Shown: positions 1-10,560, numbered from the stretch's first letter. The stretch: 30,958 bases of DNA from Penium margaritaceum (GCA_023375785.1 SZWC01006721.1:65380-96337); one strand, 5' to 3'. The notes: generated from the letters alone by a model not told the origin. Numbers and translations: made by a program.

Positions 1-55
<55 letters not shown>

Positions 56-434
56 CAGCGGGGGCAGCAGTGGTGGTGGTGGTGGTGGTGGCAGCGGCAG
101 TGGCGGTGACAGCAGCAGCGATGGCAGCGGTGGCAGTGACAGCGGCAGCGGCGGTGGCGGCGGTGGCCGTGGCAGCAGCGGCAGTGACGGCGCCGGCGTC
201 ACAAGCGGCGGCAGTGGTGTTCGCGACAGTGGCAGGGGCGGTGGCAGTGATGGTGATGGTGCTGGTGGTGGAGGTGGACGAGGATGAGGAGGACGAGGAG
301 GATGAGGACGAGGAGAATGAGGAGGACGATGAGGATGAGGACGAGGAGAACAAGGAGGACAAGAACAGGGAGGAGGAAGAGGAGGAGGAGGAGGAGGAGG
401 AGGAGGAGGAGGAGGAGGAGGAGGAGGACGGCGG

Positions 435-465
<31 letters not shown>

Positions 466-540
466 GGCGGCGACGACGACGACAACGACGACGACGACGA
501 CGAGGACAAGGAGGAGGACAAGGAGGACGAGGAGCAAACA
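1..540. repeat. Compound trinucleotide repeat block
   Basis: The window opens inside a perfect GCG run (1-53). Blocks of GGT/GGC/GAC/GAG triplets follow, including (GGA)n at about 378-427, (GGC)n at about 430-472 and GAC-rich sequence to about 505. Every frame is open because the triplets contain no stop codons, so the long Ala/Val, Glu/Asp and Arg/Thr readings here are not evidence of a gene. The array extends beyond the left edge. Confidence 0.9.
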
Positions 541-1055
541 GCAGGCTAGAAGGATAGGGAGGGGAGCGAGGTAAGGTAAGACCGGCAAAATCAGGTGGAG
601 GAAGAGGCAGGGAAGAGGAAGCGGTTGGAAGTTTGGGGATGACGGTAAGGAAAGGAAGGAGACGGAAACAGAGAGACAGGTGGAGAGGGTCGACGGGGAA
701 AGCAATGGCAGACGAAGGCGAGCGCTAGTCGGAGGAGCACAGACAAAAAATGTTGAGATGAACATTTGAAACAAGAGGAGGTGGAGCGGAGGAGGATGAG
801 CGGAGGAGGATGATGGGAGAAGGATGATGGGTAGGGCGTGCAGGTGGGAGTGGTGGACAAAGATGGAGTGGTGGAGTACCCGAAAAGGAGAGGGAAGGGA
901 CGAGGAGATGGGGGAAGGGAGAGGGGACGAGGAAGAGAGGGAAGAGGGGGAACGAGGAGGTGAGGAGAACCCACAAGGCAAGAGCTGCGGCAACAAGGAC
1001 CAGTCCCCTCAGCGCGAGTAGCTTCAGCCATTCTTCATGTTGCACTCCGCTGACG
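541..1055. other. Purine-rich (G/A) low-complexity DNA, no gene seen
   Basis: The plus strand is strongly G+A biased, with runs of GAGG, GGAAG and GATGGG. Open frames on the minus strand read as Pro/Ser/Leu-rich protein purely because of this bias. No domain, splice pattern or promoter can be supported. Confidence 0.6.
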
Positions 1056-1115
1056 CCGCCGCTGCTGCTGCTACTGCTGCTGCTGGGGACGTTGTTGCTG
1101 CTGCTGATGCTGCTA
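1056..1115. repeat. Interrupted (GCT)n microsatellite
   Basis: GCT/TGC triplets dominate, with interruptions (CTAC, GGGGAC, GTTGTT). It reads as polyleucine on the plus strand and Ser/Ala on the minus strand. Treated as a simple repeat. Confidence 0.75.
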
Positions 1116-3100
1116 GGGATGTTGCTACCCCAGTCACCGGTCTGCGAAGGTTCCTGCGACGGGGCTCTCATCTTGCTTGACACTGCTCCTCATTCTCAGT
1201 TGGATCGCGAGAGTCAGAAGCATGCCACGCTGCAGGACTAGCGCGGCATTGCCTTCCTACTCGATCGGTGCTGCTGCGCCACCCAACCTACAGACAAGCC
1301 CACGCACTAAGTGCAGCCTGGTCATCATCCTACTCAGCCGAAGCCAGTGGACAGAATCCCCCATTACTCGCACACGCCACGACTCACGGCTCATTCCTTT
1401 GGGGAAGGCCGTGCCTCGGCGAGGGGGAGTCCAAGCCCGTGCCAATTTTGCACTTCAAGTCAGCCAATAGGAAGTGGCGTGCCAACATGCGCCTCGAGCG
1501 GTTGCACCGAAGCGTCAGAAGGCACGATTGCCGAATCGCAATTGCAATATGCCAAAAAAAATCCTTAGACCGGCAAAACTCTACGTCGCCCCTAGTCCCA
1601 TCGAGCTTCTCACTCGCCCCAGTTCTTAATCGCCTAGACCACTTTGCTTCAATCCTTTGGATTAGAACTGAAACCGACCTACATTTTACAGGAATACATA
1701 CCCATACCCACATAAGAGTCCATGAAACTACTGAATCCACCAATTTCATGATTACGACCCCGTTTCCAGCACTTACATCTATTAAAATGCCGTACCAACA
1801 GGTCTTAAAAAATGTATCCAAGAAAATGTTATGTCAAACGAAGCAGAAAATGTGAACAAGCATGAGTTACCAGGTAGAACACGGTTTGAGAATTGGGGGA
1901 AATTGAGCAATTTATCATAGTTGGTAAGCTTACTTCAATGGGAAGAGTCTGCAAAATTGAACATGTACATGAAAGTGTCAAGTTACGGAGGAAACATAGT
2001 CAAGACCGCTGGGTTGATCGTCGAGCGACGCGTGTAGAGTCGCGTCATGAGTGGTCGGATCCAAAAGCTCCCTCGAGGAATTAGGAGGCTTCAAAGATCA
2101 ACGATGAAGATGTGAGATGCATCTTCATAAATCTCGATAAATCTCAACGAATCTTGATGCGTCGAGAAGTCAACCAAAACATCACAACATGTCTGTCGAT
2201 GTTTCTCGAAAGTGGTTGAAATTTTCATAACATGTGAAAACGAAACGCAAGAGGGCGAGGGCAGGTGGCCGAATTGCCCTCGACCGTCGCAACGAAAACC
2301 AAGGTCTCGACGCATGGTTGGCTATTTGTGTAATGGCAAAAGTGCCCACTCGGAAATTTCAACGACTCGTGTTCGTCTGGTATGTAACACTTCCTCCCTT
2401 TTAGCCGCAACGTCACAGCGCGCTGACGGATGTAGCCTAATGACGACGAAAATACCCGTCAATCAGATCATCGATGTCGCAAAGGTTGTCGTAGGCTTCC
2501 TAGCTCTTGTGTGCGACGTCGTAGCTATGCAACTTAACAAGATACCCTACCACCACATGATTTTGCCTCTTTGCTATTTTCTAAGGCCAGGAATTACTTT
2601 TTTCGGCATTGAGTTGTAAGCTATTTTTTGTGATGAATCTGATTCAATGTTTCCAAAAAGAGTCGGGTGTGCGATTTTTGTGAGAGCTAGCAATCTTTTA
2701 CATTTTTTGTGTTTTTTGCTTGCGGGTGAAGTCGACTTTCGATCCTCCGAGATTTTGTTTCATACTAGTGCACGTCCACGCTTGCAAACTGGACGGATTG
2801 CGCACCTAGAGGTGCGGTCATGGGGGGAAGAGGATCGACAGTGGGCGGTTTTTCATGGGGAGGACAAGAGGAGCGAAGAGCAGGGCAAATTTGACAGATC
2901 GCATGCGCAAACAGGCGGATGTGACATCAGAAGAAGACAAAGTGCCAAAGTGGAGGTCATGATTTGCAAGAGATATCTACAAAACAGTAGCTAGAGAAGG
3001 AATTAAAGACTGCACATTCACTCTAATTCGTTCTTTTAATGTGCAACATGTAAAAGAGTGTCACAAATAATGTTCTAGTGCAGACCCTTAATTGTTATGG
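1116..3100. other. No recognisable gene
   Basis: Base composition is ordinary here. Several short overlapping open frames occur on both strands (the longest about 195 codons from 1268 plus), but none has a recognisable motif or clear support over its shadows. The 3' LTR of the gypsy relic at 3110-5222 would be expected in the lower part of this stretch. The minus strand does have TGTGACACTC near 3053-3062, but I could not find a second LTR copy to confirm it. Confidence 0.5.
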
Positions 3101-3109
3101 ATAATGAAA

Positions 3110-3190
3110 TCATCTCGCACTATTGTACTCCGTCGTCCTGCGATGTTGTCGATGGCCAAGGATGTCCTCGATGACGTACTCTGTGCTTTC
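3110..3190 (-). pseudogene. Chromodomain N-terminal half of the chromovirus
   Basis: The segment STEYVIEDILGHRQHRRTTEY matches the first strands of the chromodomain appended to chromovirus integrases. The expected continuation (a YLVRWKG-like strand) is lost because the frame changes again after TTEY. In intact families this domain is thought to guide integration to chromatin marks. Here it is only a marker that the element is a chromovirus. Confidence 0.8.
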
Positions 3191-3689
3191 GTCCAATTGA
3201 ACAAGGGAGGGGAAGGCACATCCTTGTTCGGGAAGTTCTTGCCGGGATCCCGGTAGTGGTTCAGCTTGCTGATGGGAAAAACTGAATGAACTTGCATATT
3301 TTCGGGATGTTGCAGCCGTGGAACCACGGGGGTTTGCATGCCCTCGATCTGAAACGGTCCCAACCATTAGGGTTTGAGTTTCGAGAATTTGACTCTACGG
3401 AGTTTGATGTTTGCCGAACTAAGGAGTTTATCGCTAGCGGCGAACACGACGTCGCTGCGATGTCGCTCGACTGGTCGCTTCATCGTCGCTTGTGCCTTTG
3501 CAAGCATCTGCTGTGTTTCGTAACAGATGGTGGAAAAATTGCGGCGGTGGATGTCGACCGCAAGAATGTTGCGGTGGGTGTAAAGTCCGGCTGGTGTGGC
3601 AGGAAGTTTGCCACACACCACTTTGAACAGAATTTTACTCGTTGCAGTGGACGTCACCGATTTACATGCGAGTTCAACGGTCAGTAGTT
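3190..3689 (-). pseudogene. pol: Gypsy integrase C-terminal region
   Basis: Recognisable blocks are KILFKVVCGKLPATP, the segment VERHRSDVVFAASDK, and KLRRVKFSKLKP followed by GPFQIEG. Then come VPRLQHPENMQVHSVF and PISKLNHYRDPG, the typical 'GPF...L.LP...HNVFHVSKL' tail of Ty3/gypsy integrases. An in-frame TAA at 3367-3369 separates KLKP from WLGPF. Near 3200-3215 the frame shifts before the chromodomain. Confidence 0.88.
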
Positions 3690-4208
3690 TGGCTGCCCAA
3701 TCCGTCCCGTGTGGTGTGCATAATATGCCGTGCAGTTGTTGGAGCGTCTAATTGGTTCTCTCGGTTTGGCCATTAGCTTGAGGGTGGAACGCCGTGGAAA
3801 GCTCGATTCGTCTGTCGTAGCGAGTCATCACTTAGCCAAAAAGATGGCTGGTACATGGACCGTCTTTGTCGCTTGTGATGGTTCTCCGCACACGGTGTAG
3901 GCGTAGGATGTTTTTTAGAAAAAACTATGTTATGCCAACAGCGATAACAGTGGTTTTCGTTTAGATGAAGTGGAGAAGTGGGATATGTTGAAAAAATTGT
4001 TGACATCTACGAGGGTTGCTTCATTTCCTTCGGGCGTGACCGGTAGTCCAGTGACGTATTCCATGGATGTGTTGGTCGAAGGTTCCGTCAAAACGGGTTG
4101 GGGCCGCAGGAGTGCGGGTGGCCGCTTGCGACGGGCTTTTTTTCGCAGACATGTGTCACACAATTTGCAAACATTGGCCATGTTGGTTTGCATCTTATCG
4201 CACCATTA
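3690..4208 (-). pseudogene. pol: Gypsy integrase: zinc-finger cysteines and catalytic core
   Basis: An in-frame TAA at 4206-4208 interrupts the zinc-binding domain. Its cysteine pair follows as CKLCDTC (about 4149-4169). The core opens with NTSMEYVTGLPVTPEG, where the first catalytic Asp of the usual SMDF motif is Glu (codon 4059-4061). The second Asp survives in ITSDKDGP near 3880 and the third catalytic residue in GQTERTN near 3755-3771. Stops lie at 3832-3834 and 3748-3750, and the frame changes between about 3900 and 3940. The family assignment is secure; activity is excluded by the stops. Confidence 0.88.
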
Positions 4209-5222
4209 GTACTTTGCCCATTTCTTCAGCATCTTTTCCTCTCCAAAGTTTCCATCTAGACCGGTGTCATGGCATTCCTTGAGCAGCATGCGAAAGAGTT
4301 CGTGGTTTGAGAGTACGACCACCTGGTGAGTAATTTGTCGTCGCTCATAGGGTGCGTCGTGCGAGAATTTGGAATTGTCGTATCTGCCATACTGGTTGCA
4401 CCCACATGTGAATAACTGCTCGAGATACGGATCTCGCAGTAGTTGAAATGTTGCTTCCTTAGCCATCAAGTCTAGTCGGCGGCTCAGTGCATCTATTGGG
4501 TTGGTTTTGCCCAGCAAGTACTGAATATCATTGTCAAACCTGGATTCGAGAAACTGCATCCATCGGGATTGACCTCAACTGAGCTTTGGCTGCATTTTCA
4601 AATAGTTCAGCGTGTGATGGTCGGTGCGTACGACACATCTTCGGCATTCAAGATAGCACCGCCACGTCTTAAATGCGTGTACGACTGCTAGGATCTCTTT
4701 CTTGTGTACGGCGTAGTTGAGTTCCGTTCCACACACCTTTTGCAACATATATGCAACTGATTGCTCTCCATTGCAGTGATCTTCAAAGAGAACAGTGCCA
4801 ATGGCTAGGTTGGAGGCTTCCGTATCTATGATATAGTCAATCGTTGGATCGGCCAATCGTAGGGCCGGCGCCAAGGCCAGAGTCTTTAGCAAAGCAGTGA
4901 ATGCTTTTCGTTCCCTGTCTCCCCACCGTCACTTGTTTTCTTCTTGAGTGAGGTGAGATAGAGGCATTGACACGCGGGGGTAATCTTGCACGAAACACCT
5001 GTCGTAATTACACAAGTTGAGGAAAACTCAAATGTCTCGGACATTGGTCGGTGTCGGCCAATCAGCGCCTGCTGCCACTTTTCTTGGATTCATGGGGATC
5101 CGTCCGCCATTGATGACATGACCCAAAAACTCAATCGAACGGCGACCAAAGTCGCACTTTGAGGGTTTTCCAAAGAATTTATGTTTTTGTAAAGAATTGA
5201 GAACTTTTTGGACATGTCCATA
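4209..5222 (-). pseudogene. pol: Gypsy RT C-terminal part, RNase H and start of the zinc-binding domain
   Basis: The RT segment reads KFFGKPSKCDFG then IEFLGHVINGG and DWPTPTNVRDI, the conserved region after the YxDD palm. Frame continuity is lost at a stop near 5030 and another near 4929, but FLNLCNYDRCFVQDYPR and WGDRERKAF between them keep the family pattern. RNase H follows (LRLADPTIDYIIDTEAS, ELNYAVHKKEILAVVHAFKTW, RTDHHTLNYL). Its usual catalytic Asp in TDAS is Glu here (TEAS, codon 4818-4820). The end of RNase H is seen in YLLGKTNPIDALSRR. The zinc-binding domain then starts with ECHDT, but its second His is replaced by Asn (GNFG instead of the usual GHFG, codon 4248-4250). Non-functional. 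Confidence 0.9.
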
Positions 5223-5560
5223 CTTCTTGCCGCTCCGCCGTTGTCTCTTTCCGCGTGCATTGCTCAATGCTAACCACTTTCTTCTTAGGTCCTTCAACAT
5301 TCTTTTCTCGTCGCTACTCCTGAATACTTCAAGTGACCGAGTCGTACGATCACCTCTCCGTTATCACGTCTGTCTCCTGAAGCGCCCTCTTGCCTCCACG
5401 CTCCTCCGTCTGCATTAACCATCTCTTTCTCCTCCATTAAGTTCATCAGCATCATCCGCACCTTCTGCCAACTACCGCCTCTACACTTCACACCCATCTC
5501 TCAAACCACCATCTCGCACTGAATTCTCTTGTTTTCAGCAAAAGCAGAACGTTGCCCGGA
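5223..5560. other. No gene seen; insertion boundary
   Basis: Gypsy coding similarity stops near 5222. The following DNA becomes pyrimidine-rich (CTCCTCC, CATCTC), with no recognisable motif. It begins the ~6-kb block that separates the two gypsy parts. No inverted termini or target-site duplication could be identified at this edge. Confidence 0.5.
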
Positions 5561-5768
5561 GTTAGGACACCGGACACCACCAATCCTCCTACTCGTTGGT
5601 CTCGAGCCAACTGGGGAACAAGTCGACACTTTCCAGACCACCGTCAACAACTCTGTTTCTCTCAAACTGCTCTCACTACAGTAGAACTCCTCTGCTTGTC
5701 AGGACATCGGACACCACCAGTCTTCCTGCTCGTTGATGTCAAGCAAACTGGGGCCACAAGCCGTCACT
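5561..5768 (+). repeat. Two imperfect direct repeats, 137 bp apart
   Basis: About 67 bp beginning AGGACACCGGACACCACC at 5564 recurs, diverged, as AGGACATCGGACACCACC at 5701. The blocks CTCGTTG and AACTGGGG are shared in both. They look like two units of an old tandem repeat within C/T-rich DNA. Confidence 0.7.
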
Positions 5769-5984
5769 CTCTTGACACCAGAGAAATTCCCTGCATTGTC
5801 AGCATCCGGCCCCTCTTCCTCCTCAGCCGCAGCTGCCCTTCTTTAGCTTCTCTTCATCTGCTATCCTCTACTTTGTTGTCTCCATCAGCCGCATTGGCCT
5901 CAACTGCTCCGTGTCATCAGCATCGTTATCTGCCTCATCAACTTCCTCATCTTCTACATCTTCTTCATCATCCTCATCCGTTGT

Positions 5985-6665
5985 TATCCGCAGTGCACGT
6001 GGTTTTGCCCCTGCGCCCAGTTCATCATCACTCCGCCGCTCTTCCACTATCATCCGCCAGCATCATCATCGTCCCCTCCAAACAAGGACTTGCCCGGTTG
6101 ATCCGCCAGTCTCGCGTTGACCTGCATCCATGCTGATCTCTTCCGCAACACACGGGGTTTGCCCCTCTGTCCAAACTTCATTATCAATCATCCACCTCCA
6201 CCTCATCATCAACTATCATCAGCATCTGTGGCCAGCACAAGGATGTACACGAGCCAGCTGCCGATCTCACAGCGGCCTACACTGAGGCCGGCAGCAGATT
6301 TCTTGCGGCGAGTCGGTGCTTGCCATCCCCTTGCCGCGTCTCTCCTCCATTTCCCCAGCAACACACGTGGTTCCGCCCCTGCATCCAAGTCACCTTCAAT
6401 CCTCCACTCTTCCACCAGATTTCTGCTAATCATCATCATCATCATCATCAGCTCTGCACAAGGATCCACCCGGCCGTACCACCAATCTCGTGGTGACCTG
6501 CGCCCACGCCGATTCATCTCCAAAGCGCACAAGATTCCGCCCTTGCGTCCACCTCACTCGTCCTCTACAATCATTGACTATCATCATCTGCTCGGCCATC
6601 AGATCCGCATGGTCAAACTACCCCTCTTGTAGTGACTTGCACCCACGCCAAAGCTCTCCACCACC
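5985..6665 (+). repeat. Four diverged tandem repeat units of about 165 bp
   Basis: Units begin near 5985, 6143, 6356 and 6520. Each carries a GTGGTTTTGCCCCTGCGCCC-like box (for example GTGGTTCCGCCCCTGCATCC in unit 3), then a CATCATC-rich segment. The units that are complete at this end finish with a GTGACCTGCGCCCACGCC-like box (near 6117, 6493 and 6632). The second unit is longer, about 213 bp. The four copies are clearly related but substantially diverged. No coding function is evident. Confidence 0.75.
6429..6451. repeat. (ATC)n microsatellite
   Basis: Seven near-perfect ATC/CAT triplets inside the third 165-bp unit. Confidence 0.9.
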
Positions 6666-6733
6666 AACATCTCCTCCTAACCTTCCTGGTGACCAATCAC
6701 CAGCAGCTGCCACACACCATCACGATCAACTCT

Positions 6734-7104
6734 ATGGCAGCACAAGCCCTCAACTATACGTACATACCTGAACTCGATCAGTTCGGAGAGAACATCCACA
6801 ATTGGTTTGGTGCATTACAAGTCAAGACAGGACAATCTTTCCTTCGGGGATATCAGCTCTCCCTCTTTCTGGAAGGAGTACATGATAACCCGTGATGTCC
6901 TCCAAGGGCATATACGACAACCTTTCGATACATCAAGAGAAGCGCACCACCCATACCGTCTACCACAAAATCATTAAAGAAATGTCACTTGTTGCAGCAA
7001 TGTGGCACAATATCGTGGCAGCGGCGTGGAGTCCAAGCATCTGTAACCAGATCGTTAGATCCCTCCGTCAAGTGGCTACCCCCCCCCCCCCCCCCCCCCC
7101 CCCC
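6734..7104 (+). pseudogene. Possible gag-like fragment, frameshifted
   Basis: An ATG at 6734 opens a 53-codon frame (MAAQALNYTYIPELDQFGEN, then IHNWFGALQ) ending at 6895. The next frame, from 6892, reads GIYDNLSIHQEKRTTHTVYH and then runs to a polyproline coded by a C tract. A short 'ELDxFxGxNIxxW' start resembles the beginning of plant retrotransposon gag proteins, and the frameshift would fit a relic. I could not place it in a named family. Alternatively it is chance open sequence. Confidence 0.3.
7079..7104 (+). repeat. Poly-C tract (26 nt)
   Basis: An uninterrupted run of 26 C. Such tracts are prone to length error in sequencing and slippage in vivo. Confidence 0.95.
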
Positions 7105-7821
7105 TAGACAGAGGCACCTAGACTCTGATGCTCTTTAGACCATCAGTAACTCTCACCTTTTCGGAATCAGGGGTGCTACTAGAAACATGACTCCGACAAG
7201 GTTCTCCGAGTAGTATTACCCCTCGGATAAGCCATGCTCTCAGTGGTAGATCGGGACCCACACCAAATCCACTTGACAACGGTTGGTCTGTCACGACCGT
7301 TAAACAAGAATCGAGCTGCCCCTAACAAAGGCAATCACGTTGCCACGCGTGTAGCCAACGGAAAGAAGCCATTGATACCGATGCTTTGTCCCGTTCTGTT
7401 GTATATACGGAGGATGTTCATTCCCTCCTAGTTTAACACAGAACAGTCTTTATATCCTGTTCGCCTTCGATTCCACGGCTTTGCCGCCGTGTCTTTGCTC
7501 TGCTCGCTGACCGCTTCCTCCTTTCTTGCCATCCACTCTGAGCTCTCTCACCAGTACTTCTTTGCTCCATCACTCTCGCTCCGTTGCTCAGCTCTCTCTC
7601 ATCTACACATCAACTCCGTGCTTCTGCCCTCCACCTTCTCTCACTGCACGCCTGTCCATTCAAGCTCTCTACTTCAACTCCCGGAACCTGCCTGTTGTCA
7701 TCTCCGGCAAACTCCTTGCATTTCCTCGCAGCTCCTTGCTTCCGTCAGAGTTTCCCATGTCTTTCGTGTTGCCCTGCTTCTTCCGTCACACTCTTCACGG
7801 TCTCTAATCTTCTGACGTGGC
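7105..7821. other. No recognisable gene
   Basis: The first part is ordinary sequence. From about 7490 it is pyrimidine-rich with CTCTC/CTTC patches and overlapping open frames in all plus phases, a sign of composition rather than coding. No domain is recognised. TTTATATCC near 7449 could be a TATA-like element of an eroded LTR, but nothing else supports that. Confidence 0.45.
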
Positions 7822-7968
7822 TATGCCTGGGAATTCCTGGGCAATGCATGGGAGTGCCTGGTAATGCCTTGAATACCCGACAATGCCTGGCAATACCTGA
7901 CAATGCCCGGACAATGCTCGGCAATGCCCCGCAATGCTTGGACAATGCCTGGGCAATGCCCGGTATTG
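7822..7968 (+). repeat. Decamer minisatellite, about 14 units
   Basis: Consecutive 9-11-bp units follow the consensus ATGCCTGGCA, with variants such as ATACCTGACA, ATGCCCGGACA, ATGCTCGGCA and ATGCCCCGCA. The unit length wobbles by one base, so any translation changes frame repeatedly, which argues against coding. Confidence 0.9.
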
Positions 7969-9165
7969 GAAAATAGATATCTCTCTCACTATCTCACGCT
8001 GTTCAATCTCCAATCCAACGGCACTGCTGGAAAGCTGACATCATCATCCTGCTATGGTCCAAGTCTGAACTCAATGTAACGGCTGGTTTTGGAGAAGGGC
8101 CAAAAGAAGAAAGGTGGCATAGAATATGCCAGAACTGGAAGAAAGAGGCATCGTACTTACTGTGGGGCTTGGCACGGTAGAAAATGGCAATAGTCATGGA
8201 AGAGAGGTTGCAACTCTCTCTCCCACCCCTCCTAACAATTCTCACCTACTGTTGAACCTATGTTTTGGCAGGGTCAGGCATACTATGTTGGGGCTCTACT
8301 TTGGTAGTAATTTCCTGCCGCAGCCACTATTTGTTGAAAGGGATCGAGGATGCATGACCTATACATTCCAGTATGCTGTGCATACACACAGATAATGGCA
8401 ATGTCAGAGGAGCACCGGGGCTACGGAGAGGTTGGGTGAGAGCTCCTCTCGAGACCGACGCTGTCATGGCAGCCTTGGTGTGAGGGCGAAGGGAATACGG
8501 CCAGCCGGTGTGCTTTCCAGACTGAGTGGTGAGTCTGGCGAGTCTCACTTGATGCCCATCGGACAGTGGACGAGGTGTGGCAGGCAACTATGGAGATCGC
8601 ACCCATTGAGCGGTCTTGGACTGTCCGCTGGGTTGGCCGGTGGAGCGAGCAACACATTGATGGCAGACGGGCTGCTCTTGCAGATCCGATTGTGAAAGTT
8701 GTCATCCATCGATCTCTCGGTGGGAGCCCCGAGTCCGCTGCATGACTCTACCTCAACAGCTCTCGCCATTGGTGGGTGTCCGGACTGACTGGACAGCCGC
8801 AAACGTGAGACACAACGTTAGCGGTCAGTCAGTGGTCATGTTTTTTGTCCGTTCTGGCTTCGATAGGTCTCAGACGAGGATGTAGCACTAGGCAATTATA
8901 GTTGGCTCTAGCTTCGTGTGTAGTGCATCAAATCAGGCATGCACTTTATTGTTTGAAGCTCAGGAGATCAGTTGCTGCCTAAGTCCTTGTCTAAGGCCCT
9001 TGAAGCTCATGCCGGGGTGTATACTCTGGCCAAGTGTTTTGGCCGCACCTGTGTGATGTGCAGTTTGGAGTTAATGGAATTAATGGAGTTTCCGTGCATT
9101 AGTTTAACCATGTAATGTCTATATTGATCCAAGTTGAAATCTGACGCTTATTCATTTTTCAACGA
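7969..9165. other. No recognisable gene; probably includes the 5' LTR of the following copia element
   Basis: Open frames on both strands at 8330-8800 overlap each other and show no motif. The end of this stretch (...TTTTTCA at 9155-9161) is followed five bases later by a primer-binding site, so its right part is probably an LTR. The LTR start could not be located because no second copy is present in the window. Confidence 0.45.
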
Positions 9166-9166
9166 T

Positions 9167-9180
9167 TGGTACCAAAGCCA
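9167..9180 (+). other. Degenerate retrotransposon primer-binding site
   Basis: TGGTACCAAAGCCA matches the plant initiator-tRNA-Met type PBS (TGGTATCAGAGCCA) at 12 of 14 positions. It follows a TTTTTCA LTR-type terminus. A gag relic begins about 560 bp downstream on the same strand. Confidence 0.7.
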
Positions 9181-9739
9181 GGGGCCTACAAGTCAACTCT
9201 GTCTGCCTCTCTGTTTTTGAGAAGAAGAGATTTCCATGCTTCTAAACAAGCAGCAGAGCACATTCTCAAATCTTCTGTGAACGGCGTTACAAGCGACACC
9301 AGTCATGTGACGAGGAAAAAAAACTCATTCAAGGCATCAGGAGATTAGATCTCAAGCATCTCCTGGATATTGTTTGCGCAGCTATAACTCTTGAGGGAAT
9401 CAACGACCACAACGAAAGAACCAGGAACAACGGCACAAGAAGCAGAAGCAGCACATCAGCCAATATCAGTGGCGGTTGTATTAACCAGGCCTCCAACTTT
9501 TCTTCTGTCCTTTCTAAGGGCATCCATATTGCCTTGAACTAGAATCAACAGCTTAAGAGATCAGTTCTTAACCCTTCACCAATCTGACGCCATTCTTACA
9601 AAGGAAACTGCAGCACTACCAGATCGTCTACAAAAACAAAAAAAAGGCTGAAGTTTCAGCTATTTCATCGAAGTCGTCAACCATCTGTGATCAAGAGCCA
9701 CATTTTACTCTCCCCCTTGTCCCTCACCAGACCTCACAT

Positions 9740-10480
9740 GAGGGATTTAAGACGGGGCTTCTGGATTGTCACGACTACGGCAACTACCAGATTTGGGCTT
9801 TTGACATGAAGCTACTGTTCATGTATGTGGATCTCTGGAGTGTGGTCTGCCCTGTACCCAATGACATCCCGGATCCACAAACATCCATAGCTCATGAAAT
9901 TTTACATTGGGGGTGACGCCAGGCAGCTGCATACGCAACCCTCGGAATGCATCTGTTGCACAACTTCAAAGTCCTACTTAGATACAACGATCCTCATGAC
10001 AATCCAGCAGTCACTTGGAACAACATCAAAGAGTTTCTGCCAACAGATTCTATGGCTACAGTCACTGCTTCCATGAAATAGTTTGACGAGATAACAATGG
10101 AAGACAATTGCCATGTGGGGGAGTTTGTTCTGAAATTCAAAGTTCTTTCTGAGAACATGGAATGTCTTGGTGAAAAGCTTTTAGACCGATAAAGAAGAAG
10201 TGCAGTTGACTGGATCCATACCATGCAGGATCTGAATCACACTTTTGAATTGCAGACATTTCAACTTCAGCTCACTCAACCCCTTCTTTCCGACGACAAA
10301 AAGGAGAAGCAGCTGAGTGAAGAAAAGGAACGAGTTTTCACAAAATGCACCACCTTTGATGTTCCACATTTAACTGACGGCCTCATATCTCAGGATAACA
10401 TATTGCACAAACAGGAATACTCCCGTTCCCTTGTCCCCAAACTGACTCTCCTTGCACAAGGACACCTCATCTACCCATGC
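9740..10480 (+). pseudogene. gag: Ty1/copia gag, multiply broken
   Basis: Joined across frames, the sequence reads as a typical copia gag (UBN2-type): LLDCHDYGNYQIWAFDMKLL, then MYVDLWSVVCPVP, AYATLGMHLLHNFKV and TDSMATVTASMK. FDEITMEDNCHVGEFVLKFK and LSENMECLGEKLLDR follow. In-frame stops follow ILHWG, TASMK and LLDR, and at least one stretch needs a frame change, so no protein can be made from it. In the family, gag forms the virus-like particle. The most conserved tryptophan/leucine blocks are well preserved, which makes the assignment safe. Confidence 0.82.
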
Positions 10481-10518
10481 AGCCCTCCGGAACTGATGGT
10501 TAGGGGACTTTGCCAAAG

Positions 10519-10560
10519 TGTTGGAAATGTAAGGAGATGGGACATGTGCTCTACTTCTGT
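10519..10560 (+). other. CCHC zinc knuckle of the copia gag
   Basis: CWKCKEMGHVLYFC has the exact C-x2-C-x4-H-x4-C spacing of retroelement nucleocapsid zinc knuckles. It lies about 40 codons after the end of the clear gag similarity, as expected. Confidence 0.88.

Larger units (their letters stand above)
3110..5222 (-). mobile_element. Ty3/gypsy chromovirus, 3' part (RT end to chromodomain), decayed
   Basis: Read on the minus strand, the order is reverse transcriptase C-terminal part, RNase H, zinc-binding domain, integrase core, integrase C-terminal region and chromodomain. This is the standard chromovirus order. The reading frame is broken by several in-frame stops and at least one frameshift, so it is an old relic. 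It starts abruptly near 5222 at the RT segment HVQKVLNSLQKHKFF. The preceding RT residues are found on the same strand at 11266-11752, so the two blocks are probably one element separated by an insertion. No LTR or target-site duplication could be confirmed at its 3' end. Confidence 0.9.

Noticed and set aside
70-1031. Several long open frames (up to 265 codons) on both strands
   Set aside because: They are produced by stop-free triplet repeats and purine bias; all frames are open together and none has a domain.
3011-3045. Inverted repeat TGCACATT...AATGTGCA
   Set aside because: Only 8 bp with a 19-nt loop; expected by chance in a window of this size.
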